64,000 nt of DNA from Eucalyptus grandis (taxonomy: Eukaryota > Streptophyta > Magnoliopsida > Myrtales > Myrtaceae): positions 61,587,278 to 61,651,277 of the forward strand of contig NC_052616.1 in the NCBI RefSeq assembly GCF_016545825.1, in the 5' to 3' direction. The notes under the pieces are model-generated. The model did no database searches. It saw only the letters and a program-made list of their open reading frames with translations, and was not told where the DNA came from. The position numbers and the translations under genes were made by a program. How positions within the stretch are numbered: the first letter of the stretch is position 1; each line of letters opens with the position of its first letter. Below are positions 11,801 to 22,726 of the stretch, piece after piece.

Positions 11801-13660
11801 GAATCTCACACTCCGGGGAATCACATATAAAATCCTTCTCAAAGTGTTGGAGTTATGAGAACTTTTGTCATCATTTGCATTCAATGCTGCAGATGGCAAT
11901 CTTGATAGCAATTGTAGGAGAGACACAGATGGCAAAGCAGATGGTCATAGCTTTAGGTTTGCCATCTCTTGGCTTTGATAGTTATGTGACATAGTCCTGT
12001 TAACATTGACTTGGGTGAAGCCACATCTTATGGGTTGTATATGGCTTGGAAAGATTTTGACGCAGTGTGTTCTGCTTTTGGTTTGGCTTACCCAGTTTCT
12101 CCGCCCAGGCAACACCCTGAATGTACAATTTGGATGTACCGTGAAAATGATTAGGGACTAGAACTGCGGCTGAAGTCTCCCGTCTTTTCTAAATCAGTTT
12201 CAATGTTGGTTGTGTTTACTTTGTTTTGGTGCTTACCTGCATGTTTTGAGAGTCACCTAAATTTGATGTATCCTGTGAGTTGGGAGTTCTCCATTACTGT
12301 CCCATTAATTTTATGGAGGCATTGATCCAATTTGCAGAAGCTACTCCAAAGGCCATTATGCGGACAATGAATGTGAAAGGGTTGACTCTCTTCCATTTGA
12401 AGAGTCACCTCCAGGTTATAGCATGCTAAATCACTAAAATGCCTTATTGAAGATGGAGATCTGGTGATCAACAACTAATTATGGTGTTTCTTTTTATTCA
12501 GAAATACAGGCTAGGCAAGCAATCAGGGAAAGAGGGGGCTGATGCACCCAAAGACGGTATTCCATTGCCTTTCATTGATTGATTTATCCTTGACAGAAAT
12601 ATCTTGGGCTGATGAAGAAAAGTCAGATATTATCCTCTATTATAGGATATTTAGATTTTATCCACTCGCAGATTTTCTCTCTTACACATTTTGCTTTTGC
12701 CATTTTGTTGTTGGGTTGTCAGGTTCTTACCTTTTAGAAAACCCTGGTAGTGGTAATTCTACCCCAAGCTTACCATCATCTGATCTGAATGAGTAAGGCT
12801 GAGTTTGTCCAATCTTCCTTCTCCCTGTGGTTCTTCTTCTTCCAAGTGCTTGCATCTTGAAATTTTAATTTTTGACGATAACCGGCTTTGGCAGAAATTA
12901 TGAAGTCAAAGAGGCATTAAGAGCACAAATGGAAATGCAAAGCAAATTACATCTTCAAGTTGAGGTGATTGGTTTCCCATATTAAATACATACTGTAGTT
13001 TCATTTCTTTTGGGATGTTCAAAGGAAGAGTCTGTGATCTCTTTTGTGATTTTTCTGGTCATCTTCAGAATGTTTGTGCTAATTCCACATTCCGAATTAC
13101 TAACTGATCGCCGGCCAAGAACAACATAATGTATTCTCAGACTTGACAGGAGATTTAGATCTACTATTATTGAGTTATCTGATCCTCAGTATATTATGTA
13201 GGCTGAGAAGCACTTGCAAATACGCCAGGAGGCGGAGAGAAGATACATGGCAATGCTTGAGAGGGCCTGCAAGATGCTTGCCGACCAATTTATCACTAGC
13301 GCAATCATTGATAATGAAAACCAAAAATGCCAGGCATATGGGGTTAGGATGCCAAGAAACCCGTCCATTGATCCACTTGGCTTTTACACGCATGAGGTGG
13401 CTGCAGTACATGGCACGGAGGATGATTTGCCACCGAGCCTCCATTCCCAGAGGGGTGATTGCTCTACTGAAAGCTGCTTGACCTCACACGAGAGTCCCAG
13501 AATTTTAGCTTTGGAAGAATCTCCAGCTGGAGGAAAGAAACGACCGATGGGCATTGACTCAACAAGCGCCCCTCTTATTTGGAGTGAAGCTAAGTTGAAG
13601 ATCCAGGATGTCGCTGTGCCCCAGGTAAGCCCTCATGGCCTCACTGGCTTTGGGATGTAG
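8878..13660 (+). CDS. MYB-CC (GARP) transcription factor, APL/PHL6-like, frame break in exon 1
   Basis: Exons: 8878-9081, 12338-12414, 12502-12556, 12723-12792, 12895-12964, 13202-13660, all GT-AG with matching phases. The product starts MFPRLIQPHEGL, has a glycine run, then the single GARP-type MYB repeat (PKPRLRWTTDLHERFVDAVT ... KATPKAIMRTMNVKGLTLFH, ending LKSHLQKYRLGKQ) and the coiled-coil (EALRAQMEMQSKLHLQVEAE ... ERRYMAMLERACKMLADQF). MYB-CC proteins such as PHR1 and APL bind P1BS-like sites as dimers, in phosphate-starvation responses or phloem development. A late block (GGKKRPMGI ... LIWSE) recalls the C-terminal half of APL. The ATG frame reaches TGA just after the glycine run; the MYB frame is reached by adding one G to the run 8972-8976, which would give 311 residues. 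Intron 1 is 3.3 kb. Confidence 0.85.
10694..11168 (+). repeat. Tandem duplication (about 247 bp) in intron 1 of the first MYB-CC gene
   Basis: Copy 1 (10694-10940) and copy 2 (10941-11168) are adjacent. Both start gag-t-tgtagggg and share agaaaaactggataagacat, ctaccagttgaggtattg, ttattctatacatggttgt, and gattccttggtaaaa. Copy 2 lacks about 20 bp after the gagagta motif and differs at scattered positions, so the duplication is not recent. Confidence 0.9.
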
Positions 13661-15830
13661 GGCTGAATATTCTGTATTCAATTCATCTGGCTAATTGGCC
13701 TAGCTCCTAGCCCGCCCTGCAATTTCAAGTGTAAAAAAACGCCAGTTCTCTTTTTGTCCTCTTCGTCATTGGCAGAAACAGTTGAAACAACTGCCTTAAA
13801 ACCCTGTAAATTATCGACAATTGGAATGCTAAGACTCCTTAGTTTTTGACCTTGGGATCATTCTCCACCAACACGAGATGCTTGGCCAGTAGATTTGATT
13901 TCCTTTAGAGATTGTGCACATTAGAGGGATTTTCAAATGATGCATATGTGGCTGATGAAATAATTGTAATCTAGAAAAAAAAAAATAGCTGTAATCTAAG
14001 AGCTTTGCATTTATAGTTGCCATGTAAAATGTAATCACGGTGGAATTTAAAGAATGTTGCTTGCAAACTGTTCAAGAGGATAAATTTAGAGAAATAACGT
14101 TGTTTAAGTTGGCAATTGTGGATAACGAATTCATTTGTGCTGTTCCTGGAGCTAAAGGTTAGAATATTGCAGGAGGCAATGCTAAGGCTGAGAAACCAAT
14201 TTACTCCATCTTTACACAGTCAATAGCTCGTAAATCATATATCTCAAGATTGAACTGCCGAATGAAATTGGACATGGTTCTTTGTATGGCTGACTCATGT
14301 CGATGCACTAATCACAATGGTTGTGAGTTCTTTGACGACGCTCGTCCATATCTCTTGTATCATGCATCTCATTAGACCATTCCATGAATGTAAATTTCAT
14401 AGGATGTATCGACACCGATTCAGACAGCGACAGTTGATCGAATCGTGCCCCCTCGAATCTTGGAAATTCTGACTAGAGTCACAAAAGCAATATCTGTTAG
14501 CCGGTGGCAGCCGGCTCTGCTATATGGTTAGATAATTTCGATTGGTCGTTTCCGGAGTACAGTTAGGATGGTGGTCAGGACAGCACAGCATACTTTTCTC
14601 TAAGAAGCATGCCAATAAAAAACACCAGAAAGTCCAAAATGCATTGCTATCGGGCCAGCCAACAGGAAAGCGATCTCTTTGTTCTGATGGGTGCCGGAAT
14701 CATATCGATGCTGGCCGGAATATGACCCGTAGATTCCCCCGCCAAAGTGGGGCCGCAGCTTCCAGCAAAACGACACGAGCTTCGGTTGCCCATGTTGTCT
14801 CCTTCCTCTTCCCTCAGCGTATCCCTAGTCAGATTTTTCCTCGTCTCTAGATAAATTCTCCATGAATTAGCATTCCTCTTCGGAACTGCCTATGCTTGAT
14901 GTTCATATCATTTGCTTTTGGGGCTTAGACATGTTAGTCATGCTTGCTTTTGGCTCTGTCCTAACATTGCCGAGATGCGGTGGTCGCATATGGTAGATTT
15001 TCACGAGCACATCGAGTTTATTGCGGGTCACAGACAAGTTATTCCATGTCGAAACTAAAAGATTCGCACATAAATGTTCCTCTAAGGAGGTTGGTTTGAG
15101 TAAGAATTGAATACAAAATGCAATGCTTCTTAAGATGCTAGATCGCGTCATTTTACCAATTTCGTGAGAATAATATCGTCTATAATGTTTCTTACTTATG
15201 ATTGAGAAATTTTGTCCTCAAGTAAATTTTATCATGGTGCAAAAAATTATGATTCACGAAATTATTTGTTTAAAAAGTGTTAGTTCATATACGAGTGGGG
15301 TTGAAAAATGTTTTTGATATCAGATTCCATAGAAATGGAGCTTGACAAATCGCCATTCATGTTGAGCTTAGAAATGGAGAGCAAAATACGGAAGAGAAAA
15401 ATATTCTCTAAACACACTATCTTCTAAAGAAAATCATGCAAATGTAAATAAAGAGAAATTAACCTCCAAGGACTTCCCACTTCAAATTATGAAAATTATT
15501 ACTGCCCATATGCACAATTTCTTTTCTATTTTGTTTTTACCATAACGCTGCATTACCCTTTCTTCTAATTTCGTAATCGAGCTAGAATCACCCAATACAT
15601 GTCGTCGCTCAATTTGATGAAGCTAGTTTGGATTTTCACTAGTTCTTTCGAGCTATCTGTATCAGTAAGTGGGTGTCTGATTTAACTTTTAATCGTTAAC
15701 CCTAAATCTTAAAACATTGAAAATGTTATATTCTAAATTTGAAACACAAAAATCATGTACATATTAATATATATACACACACACACAAATGTCGCCATAT
15801 TAACGACACCCCAAGCAAGAGGACACAAAG
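13661..15830. other. 3' UTR of the first MYB-CC gene and intergenic DNA
   Basis: The first few hundred bases are likely 3' UTR. The remainder has mixed composition. An open frame at 14542-14850 shows no recognisable motif. Short (AC)n at 15775-15787. Confidence 0.4.
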
Positions 15831-18052
15831 CCACTGGAATCTGAACCCAGACATAGAGAGAGAGAGAGAGAGAGAGGGAGGGAGTCTCTTGCAGGCTTCC
15901 GACTTCGAAAAAGACGAGTTAAGAAAACGAAGTGCCCGAAAAGGAAAGGTCGGGAGTTTCAACGAAGTCCATCCATCTCCTTCCTCTCTCTCTCTCTCCA
16001 TCTCCGGCTTTCCCGGGATTCTCTTCGTCGATCTGATTCCGGGTACGTATCATTTCGAGCTGACTCGTCCGTATGTTTCTTTTCTGTTGCTGTTGCTGTT
16101 GCTGCTGCTGCTGCTGCTGCTGTTGGTGTTGTTGCCAAATTGGGTCGATCGCAGTTTCCCACGAAGAAAGTTTGTGTTTTTTGAGGTGGGGAGTTTGGCA
16201 TGTGTCCTAAAGCGCCGGCCTTTATAAAATAAGTCAGTCGCCTTTCGCGGGTCTTCGCGTTTGTTTAGGCTCGGAGGCGAGGGATTAGAGTGGCCATCTT
16301 CGGGATTGGCTGGCTTTATGGATTGGTTTATCTGTTATTGGGAACTTGATTGCGTGCTAGATGTGGGTTTTAATTGTTCCGCGGAGAGAGGGGCGAAAGT
16401 CAGTAGCTTTTCGCCGTTGTTCTGATTATGTCTGTTGCTTGATAATTCCGGCATTTGCCACTTTTGGAACCCAACATGATACTCTTCGACATATTTGAAC
16501 GCTTAGATTTTCGAATGATGTTGTGGTAGGCGTTGGCAAATGTTGTGTGTGAATCTTTGGGAGAAGTGGGTGGGTCCTGGATGGAGTGGCTTGGGTGAGA
16601 ATACTTCATGCAGTAAGAGCATGCTGAGGTTATAATGGGAATGGAGATATCGGTGCACTGGCCTGGGACCCTCCCTTGCACAACTAACTGTCCTTGCAAT
16701 AGTGTCAATGTCAGTGCTACCTTCGAGTGCTGAATCTGTAAAGGAGCATGTTTTCTTGGTAAAATTTCCTGCAACAGCTATTTTGTCCTGCCTTAGAGAC
16801 GTCTGTTATGGACTGCATCTAGCATGCTAGCCTAAAGAGTAGACATACAGAAAATCAATAACGCAACGTTGCATGAATAACATGGCAGGAGCAATTGGCC
16901 TCAAGAAACTATACCAACCCTACCACTCCTAATCCGACCCCACCCATTATGAAACAAATGGGAAGAGAAAAGCGAAAGAAAGACCCTTGTCCTTGCATTT
17001 GATGATTGATGCGATGGCTCTCCTAATTTGTTTAATGCCATGATGACCAAAAAGTAGTGAGAGGCAATCTAAAGGTTTTCTCCCTCAGTTATAAGTGTGA
17101 AGGCCATGAATGTATTCACTTACACTTGCCAACACTAGGAAGGCCTTATTAGTATCTGCAGTAACTGCCAAGAACCTCCCAGGAGGAAAACATTCTAGAT
17201 CTGTTTTGGAAGCATTGACACTTCATTTGACGTGTAACTCCTACCAACTGTTTGATGTGTAGAAAGTTTCTCAACATGAATGTAATAGATTTGGAAATTG
17301 ACATATGGTTCTTCTCATCAATACAAAAAGAATTGACACTTCGTTTCATGCACACTTTCACAGTTCAAAGGACAAATTTTAGGCGTATACCAATGTTACT
17401 TAGATCACGGTATGTTATTGGTCATGGTCATCAGGGGAGGGGGTTGTTGCTTGTTGAGAAAGCTATAGATAAGGGGTGGTCTCTATCATTGATTAATTTG
17501 GATCATGGTAAGCATTTGTTGAGATTATTTCTAATATGGGAAAGTTACAGTTTAGTTATTTTTGCTTTCTAATTAGAAGTAAGATGCGACATTGACTTAT
17601 ATTGATCCAATGAAGTACAACACTTCTTGTCTAACTTTGTTTCTGTGGATCCAAAAGCATGAGTTTATTTAAAGAATGCACAATATCATCTTCTAGAATG
17701 AGCTGGCACCATTAGTTTTATTTTGGTATCTTTCAATTAAGTGAGTTTTAGGTGGGGTGCCCCTCGGATTTGCCAATTTGGCCATTTGGAACAAAGCATG
17801 CCCAAATTTGGAATGTTGTTCCGTGATCATACCTTGCTAGGAGGTGTCACAATCCCAGTAACCATCGTTTACCCATGGTGGTGGGATTGCTAATTCTAGG
17901 AGAAGAGAAAGGACATTCCAGCTACAAATTTTCATAACAATTTCATCTAGTAATTTCCAACTGCTCTGCAGCTATACTATAACACATGATACCATTTTCA
18001 TTTTCAAGGTAGTCTTTGATGAATTTGTCCTCTCTATACAGGTAAAGGGTAA
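15831..18052 (+). promoter_or_regulatory. 5' UTR with a 2-kb leader intron of the PHL7-like gene
   Basis: A pyrimidine-rich leader (about 15850-16042) contains (AG)n at 15855-15876 and CT runs. It ends at a good donor (ccgg|gtacgt, intron from 16043). A matching acceptor, ctctctatacag, ends at 18041, 11 bases before the start codon. The inferred intron holds a TGC/TGT triplet run at 16085-16135. This arrangement is typical of plant transcription factor genes; transcription itself is inferred. Confidence 0.6.
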
Positions 18053-21000
18053 ATGTATCAACAGAGAAGTGTCCCTAGCTTGAGTCTAGTTCGCAACAAC
18101 TCTTTTACTGAAGGTCAGCAGTTGGATTGTGGTGCCGATGCAATGGTACCTATGAATGGAGGAAACAGTCTCAGCAACAACTCTAATCTTGCATCAAAGC
18201 AGCGGCTTCGTTGGACTAATGAGCTTCATGAACAATTTGTTGATGCTGTGGCACAACTTGGGGGTCCTGACAGTGAGTTGGCTTATGCTTCTTTTTGTTG
18301 CAAAGCTTCATTTTAACACTTTTTCTGTATTTCCTCTTTGTGTAAGCATGAAAATCTATTTTCTTTACAGAATCTTCTGCACCAAAAATTTCCAACATGT
18401 GGAAAGTAGATTGCTGCATATAGTTAACTATTACAGTTTTTTCATGTTCCTTAAATGCTGACATTATTTTGTGGACCAACCACTTTTGCATAGAATGAGA
18501 TGGGACATATGAAAGTGCATTTATGCATTTTCAGATGGGTTAATACATAATTTGAAACCCACCCTAAACAATAGGTGTGCATGTCAGGGCTGGTAAGCCA
18601 CTAGGTCAGACCCAAGTCACTCCAAAGAAATGGAATACCACGCTAATTTCTTTGATTTTTCTTGATGCTTATAGAGCATAAATCCTGATGCATTAATTCT
18701 CAATCAGCACTGTGGAAAGAACTAAATACCATGATACTGCATACTTTTCCTCTCCGTTCCTTTGATGCACAATATTTTCCTGGGCTCTATTATGAGTCTT
18801 ATGATGTAGTATTGTTCTTGAAGATATACTAGCAATGTGATTTAAGATAGCCAGTCTACAGGGATTGAGGTTATAAGTGTTACAAGTACAGGTTTATAAG
18901 TGCTTATCTTGGTGGTTCTCTTCCTCAAAATTTTGTTCGTTGAGGTTCACTGTAAATGATTCTCTCTGTGGATGTTACGTGCATAACCATGGTATGAGAT
19001 CTACCAGATATTTATCATTAATGAAAATTGATTGTTCATTTTGACATGTTTTTTATCATGCCATGTCATTCTGAGAAATTCAGTAGACACCCTATTAATC
19101 TCTCGAATAAGTGGCTGTGTTGAATGCTCCTACTTCATTTTTGTCCCTTCAAGGAGATACTCCCTTATTTTATTTTTTTTGGTAAAAAAGATACTCCCTT
19201 ATTTTATGTTTCTTGTTACCGCTAATTAATTAAAATTAATTAACTAGTAGTGTGATGTCAGGGAGGAGTTGCAGCAGCAATACCCCATTGATTGCCTGTT
19301 GTTTTATCCAAGATAAATGGGCTTCTAGATGCAGTATTTCATTAGTGATACTTTCAAGTCCTTGGCTTGTCACATGAGTCTGAAAGAATGTTTAGTCCTT
19401 GATAACTCCTATATAGTGGACATTACAGTTTAAGAGAGCTGGTGATGGAGTTTTTCCTTTTCAGACACTGTGTTGTTGGGTACCTCATATAATCAAATGG
19501 GGCTATTCATCGAGAAATTTCTGTTTGTTTCCTTACAGGGGCCACTCCTAAAGGCGTCCTTAGAGTGATGGGAGTTCCAGGTTTAACAATATACCATGTC
19601 AAAAGTCACTTGCAGGTTTGTGTAACTTAAGTTTTCTGGTTGATGCTGGTCTGTTCCTCTTGCTTACATTGTTTGGTCCCTTTTGCCCCTAATGCAGAAG
19701 TATCGACTAGCAAAATATTTGCCAGACTCTTCTTCTGATGGTAGGTGGTTTTCATATTCATCTTTTCATGTACATGAAATGTAATTAAGTTTATTTGAAA
19801 GTTAAACCATGGGAGAAGATACTGAGTAGCTCTTGTGCTTCCTTAATTTTTGTTTGAAGGAAAAAATGCCGAGAAGAAAGATTCAGCAGATATTGCTTCA
19901 AATACAGATGGTTCATCGTAAGTAGAATATGCCTAATTTGTCATTTGTGGATATAGTAGATGTTATTGGCGAGAATACAGAACACAGGCATTCGGTCATC
20001 TGTGAGACTTCCTTTTGTTTTCTCTCTCTTAGAATATTCAATTTTCTCTGACCTATAAAAAAAATTCATTCTTTGACATGTTTGAATTCATGATTATGCA
20101 GTTTTCCTTTCTAATCGACCCTTAGTGTGTCTTCCTCGTAATAAATTCATGTTAATGGATGAGATGAACTTTTAGTGCCACACGTTCCTCAAGTTTTATA
20201 ATTTATTTCATTTGAGGTCTCCGTAATCATGAAACTGATGAAATTTCTATGTTCACATTTACAGTGGAATGCAAATTACAGAAGCTCTCAAGCTTCAGAT
20301 GGAGGTGCAAAAAAGACTGCATGAGCAATTAGAGGCACGTTTTCTCTTCACAATGAATAACTAATTTTGTATGCAATTAGGGATTGTTGTTTGGCAAGTC
20401 TTGTACATTCTCGCGCATTCAATGAAGAACTTGCTTTAAATGAGGTGCAACTATAGTGACAGTCATACTTACCTTTTACCAAAAAAAAACTATAGTGACA
20501 GTCACCCACCCCGCTGTGGACGTGTTGGTTTGGGCATTCCCCCCTCTTCCGGTTGGGGAGAGGTTCAAGTCACCGCGGTTGCATTTGCGTGACTTAAGTG
20601 CGGCGCCGTGGGAGGTGGGTCCCTACGTTAGCGTCACCCCGGGTTTACGTCGCTAGTTGCCGGATGTACGGCAGTTCCCAAGTCATCAGGAAAAAAAAAA
20701 AAACTATAGTGACAGTCTTTAGAGTTAAGTAGATTGTTCCTTGAGGAAGTCCTGACTATCATGGCTGAAAGCTCTTATATAAGATTCACATGATGAAAGA
20801 AAGGCAACTTAATGGACTGAGGAAAGGTTAAGGTTCTGTAATAGCAATGCAAACCTGTGAGACTTTGGACCATGCTTTCTGCATTTGGGTACAGTATTGG
20901 TATCTTTCTCGGAAATAATGAATCAACTTTGATTAGTGAGTTCCAGAGACAATCATAGAAAGATTCAGATGAGACCCTAGTATTCCTGAGTCTATAAGCC

Positions 21001-21585
21001 ATATGTAGTAGTATTGTTGGCCAATTACTTGCTGTTTAATTTCTGTGCTCGATTTAACAGGTTCAAAGACAGCTACAGTTACGGATAGAAGCGCAGGGGA
21101 AGTACCTGAAGAAGATCATTGAAGAGCAGCAGCGCCTCAGTGGGGTTCTTACAGATGGTTCTGGCTTGGGTGATGATTGCCTGGAATCTGATAAGAAGAG
21201 TGACCCAGCAACCCCTGCACCAACTTCCGAGTGCCCACTTCAGGAGAAGGCCTCTGAGGACCATGCCCCAGGAAAGAGCCACTCAATTGATGAATCGCTG
21301 TCTTCTCATCATGAACCACAGACCCCCGACTCCGGGTGCCATGTGCGACCTATTGCTGAGAGCCCTGAAGGAGAGAAGCAAGCGAAGAAGCAAAGGCTAA
21401 CAGAGGATACGGCGTATGCTGCAGAAGAACTGTTTACCCCACATCCGATACTTGACTCAGGCTTGAACTCCTCCTACCAGCAATCGCATCCAGCTTTCCT
21501 GACCAGGGAGCAGTTTGATCCCTCGCTGGGGATCTCAATTGCGAATGGTGAACAACCGAGGAAAGTCTCCAGTGGTAGTCTATAA
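18053..21585 (+). CDS. MYB-CC (GARP) transcription factor, PHL7-like
   Basis: Exons: 18053-18272, 19539-19615, 19698-19740, 19860-19917, 20265-20334, 21061-21585 (stop TAA), giving 330 residues. The MYB repeat reads [20 protein letters not shown] ... [20 protein letters not shown], ending [20 protein letters not shown]. It is followed by the canonical coiled-coil with [20 protein letters not shown], then a long polar C-terminal tail. The MYB and coiled-coil regions match my memory of Arabidopsis At2g01060 (PHL7) almost throughout. Such proteins dimerise through the coiled-coil and bind P1BS-type DNA. Introns around the MYB repeat sit at the same positions and phases as in the MYB-CC gene upstream. 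The fifth coding intron (20335-21060) starts with GC (gag|gcacgt); the usual LHEQLE|VQRQ junction leaves no GT alternative that keeps frame. No frame breaks. Confidence 0.92.
19155..19207 (-). mobile_element. 15-bp retroposon tail flanked by a 19-bp target-site duplication
   Basis: The word agatactcccttattttat occurs at 19155-19173 and again at 19189-19207. Between them lie only 15 bases, tttttttggtaaaaa, which is the reverse complement of tttttaccaaaaaaa. This fits an extremely 5'-truncated retroposon inserted in minus orientation, leaving just its tail. The insertion at 20465 ends in nearly the same tail. Confidence 0.7.
20449..20717 (+). mobile_element. tRNA-derived SINE next to a 23-bp tail fragment, three copies of one 16-bp target duplication
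   Basis: The word aactatagtgacagtc occurs at 20449-20464, 20488-20503 and 20702-20717. Copies 1 and 2 flank 23 bp ending in ttttaccaaaaaaa. Copies 2 and 3 flank about 198 bp of GC-rich sequence ending in an A run. The longer insert has a good RNA polymerase III B box (ggttcaagtcacc, 20572-20584) and a weaker A-box-like segment near 20515-20527, as expected of a tRNA-derived SINE. Both lie inside the GC-AG intron of the PHL7-like gene. Confidence 0.72.
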
Positions 21586-22726
21586 TTCTTTTGACGCATG
21601 GAATATGCATTTGTAGACCTTTTCTTTCAGCCTTGTATGTGTAACTTATAGGAAGTCTTAAACTTCGTTGAAATAACAAGTTTAGAAGCTTGTCTCGTCT
21701 GAGTAGTTCTGGAAGGTGTCTTAATAACTGTTTTGGCAATGAATGACTTATGCTTACATTATCTAGACTATTTCTTTGAACCCATTCGAAGATAAATTAA
21801 CAGCAGAGTGTAACCCATTGAATGAAAGTATCAGATGAGCTAGCATGCCCATGATTGTGTCTTTCCGATCACCTGTGCCAGAAACAAGTCTAATAACAAA
21901 ATAGCATGACGATTGCCGTGTGTGAATTTTGCTTTACTCAACTCGATTGTTCTACACAGTAGATAATGCTTCAAGTTCTGAGATTTCTCTTGGGAGAGTA
22001 GGACGAGGGAACCTTCGATTCCTTTTGGCAGCATAACAAATGCTTCTCCTGCAAGGTCACGATGCATGAGCATGTGCTTTCTTCTCTCATAAACACATCA
22101 TTGTCAGTTTCACGGTGGCCGATGCTTTGCACCGTTCCTCCCAGAAATAGATAGGGTAGGTTTACAGATGTCCCCTTGGAGAGTTCATCCCCAAACAAGC
22201 ACGTAAACAAAACGCCGAACATGCCTTATATCCATCTCCAACGTCAGGACATGATTTGAGTAGCTCCATACGCCTAGCTAATTAACTAGGGTTCAAACAT
22301 TGGAAAAATCATATGAACACTTCCAAAAGCTTTTAGTATTGTTCTAAGGGAAGCACAAAATGGCATTAACAGTCTTTGTTTCTGATGAAAGACTCAACTT
22401 GCACTTAACAGAGATGATTTTGGTTAACACAACAGTCCTGAACATATCACAGTTACATCCATTCTCGTCTGACACATAATGTTTGGTCAGCATAGATTTA
22501 CCGCATTGTTACATATGCATGCGCCAAATGAAGAGTGGGAGAAAGGGAGAGAATGGCGATAATCGACCTCATTGGTGATGCTCTAAGTTGAAATGCCTAC
22601 TAGAGGTTAATAAGGAAAAAGGGACAAAAGCTAGAGTACGAAAACCTGCAGACACAAAATTAAGGAACGATAACAATTACATTACTAACAACAACAGTCC
22701 AAATAATCTTTACAGCATGGAGGGTG
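21586..22726. other. Convergent 3' UTRs of the PHL7-like and hydrolase genes
   Basis: The PHL7-like gene (+) and the hydrolase gene (-) point at each other across this stretch. It holds no convincing ORF and no notable repeat. Parts are probably 3' UTR from both sides. Confidence 0.45.

Noticed and set aside
13620..13630. A good splice donor (cag|gtaagc) inside the last exon of the first MYB-CC gene
   Set aside because: The frame continues sensibly to the stop at 13660, and no downstream exon with family sequence was found.
20572..20584. Possible tRNA gene (B-box match)
   Set aside because: No cloverleaf can be completed, the A box is weak, and the flanking duplication plus A tail identify a SINE.
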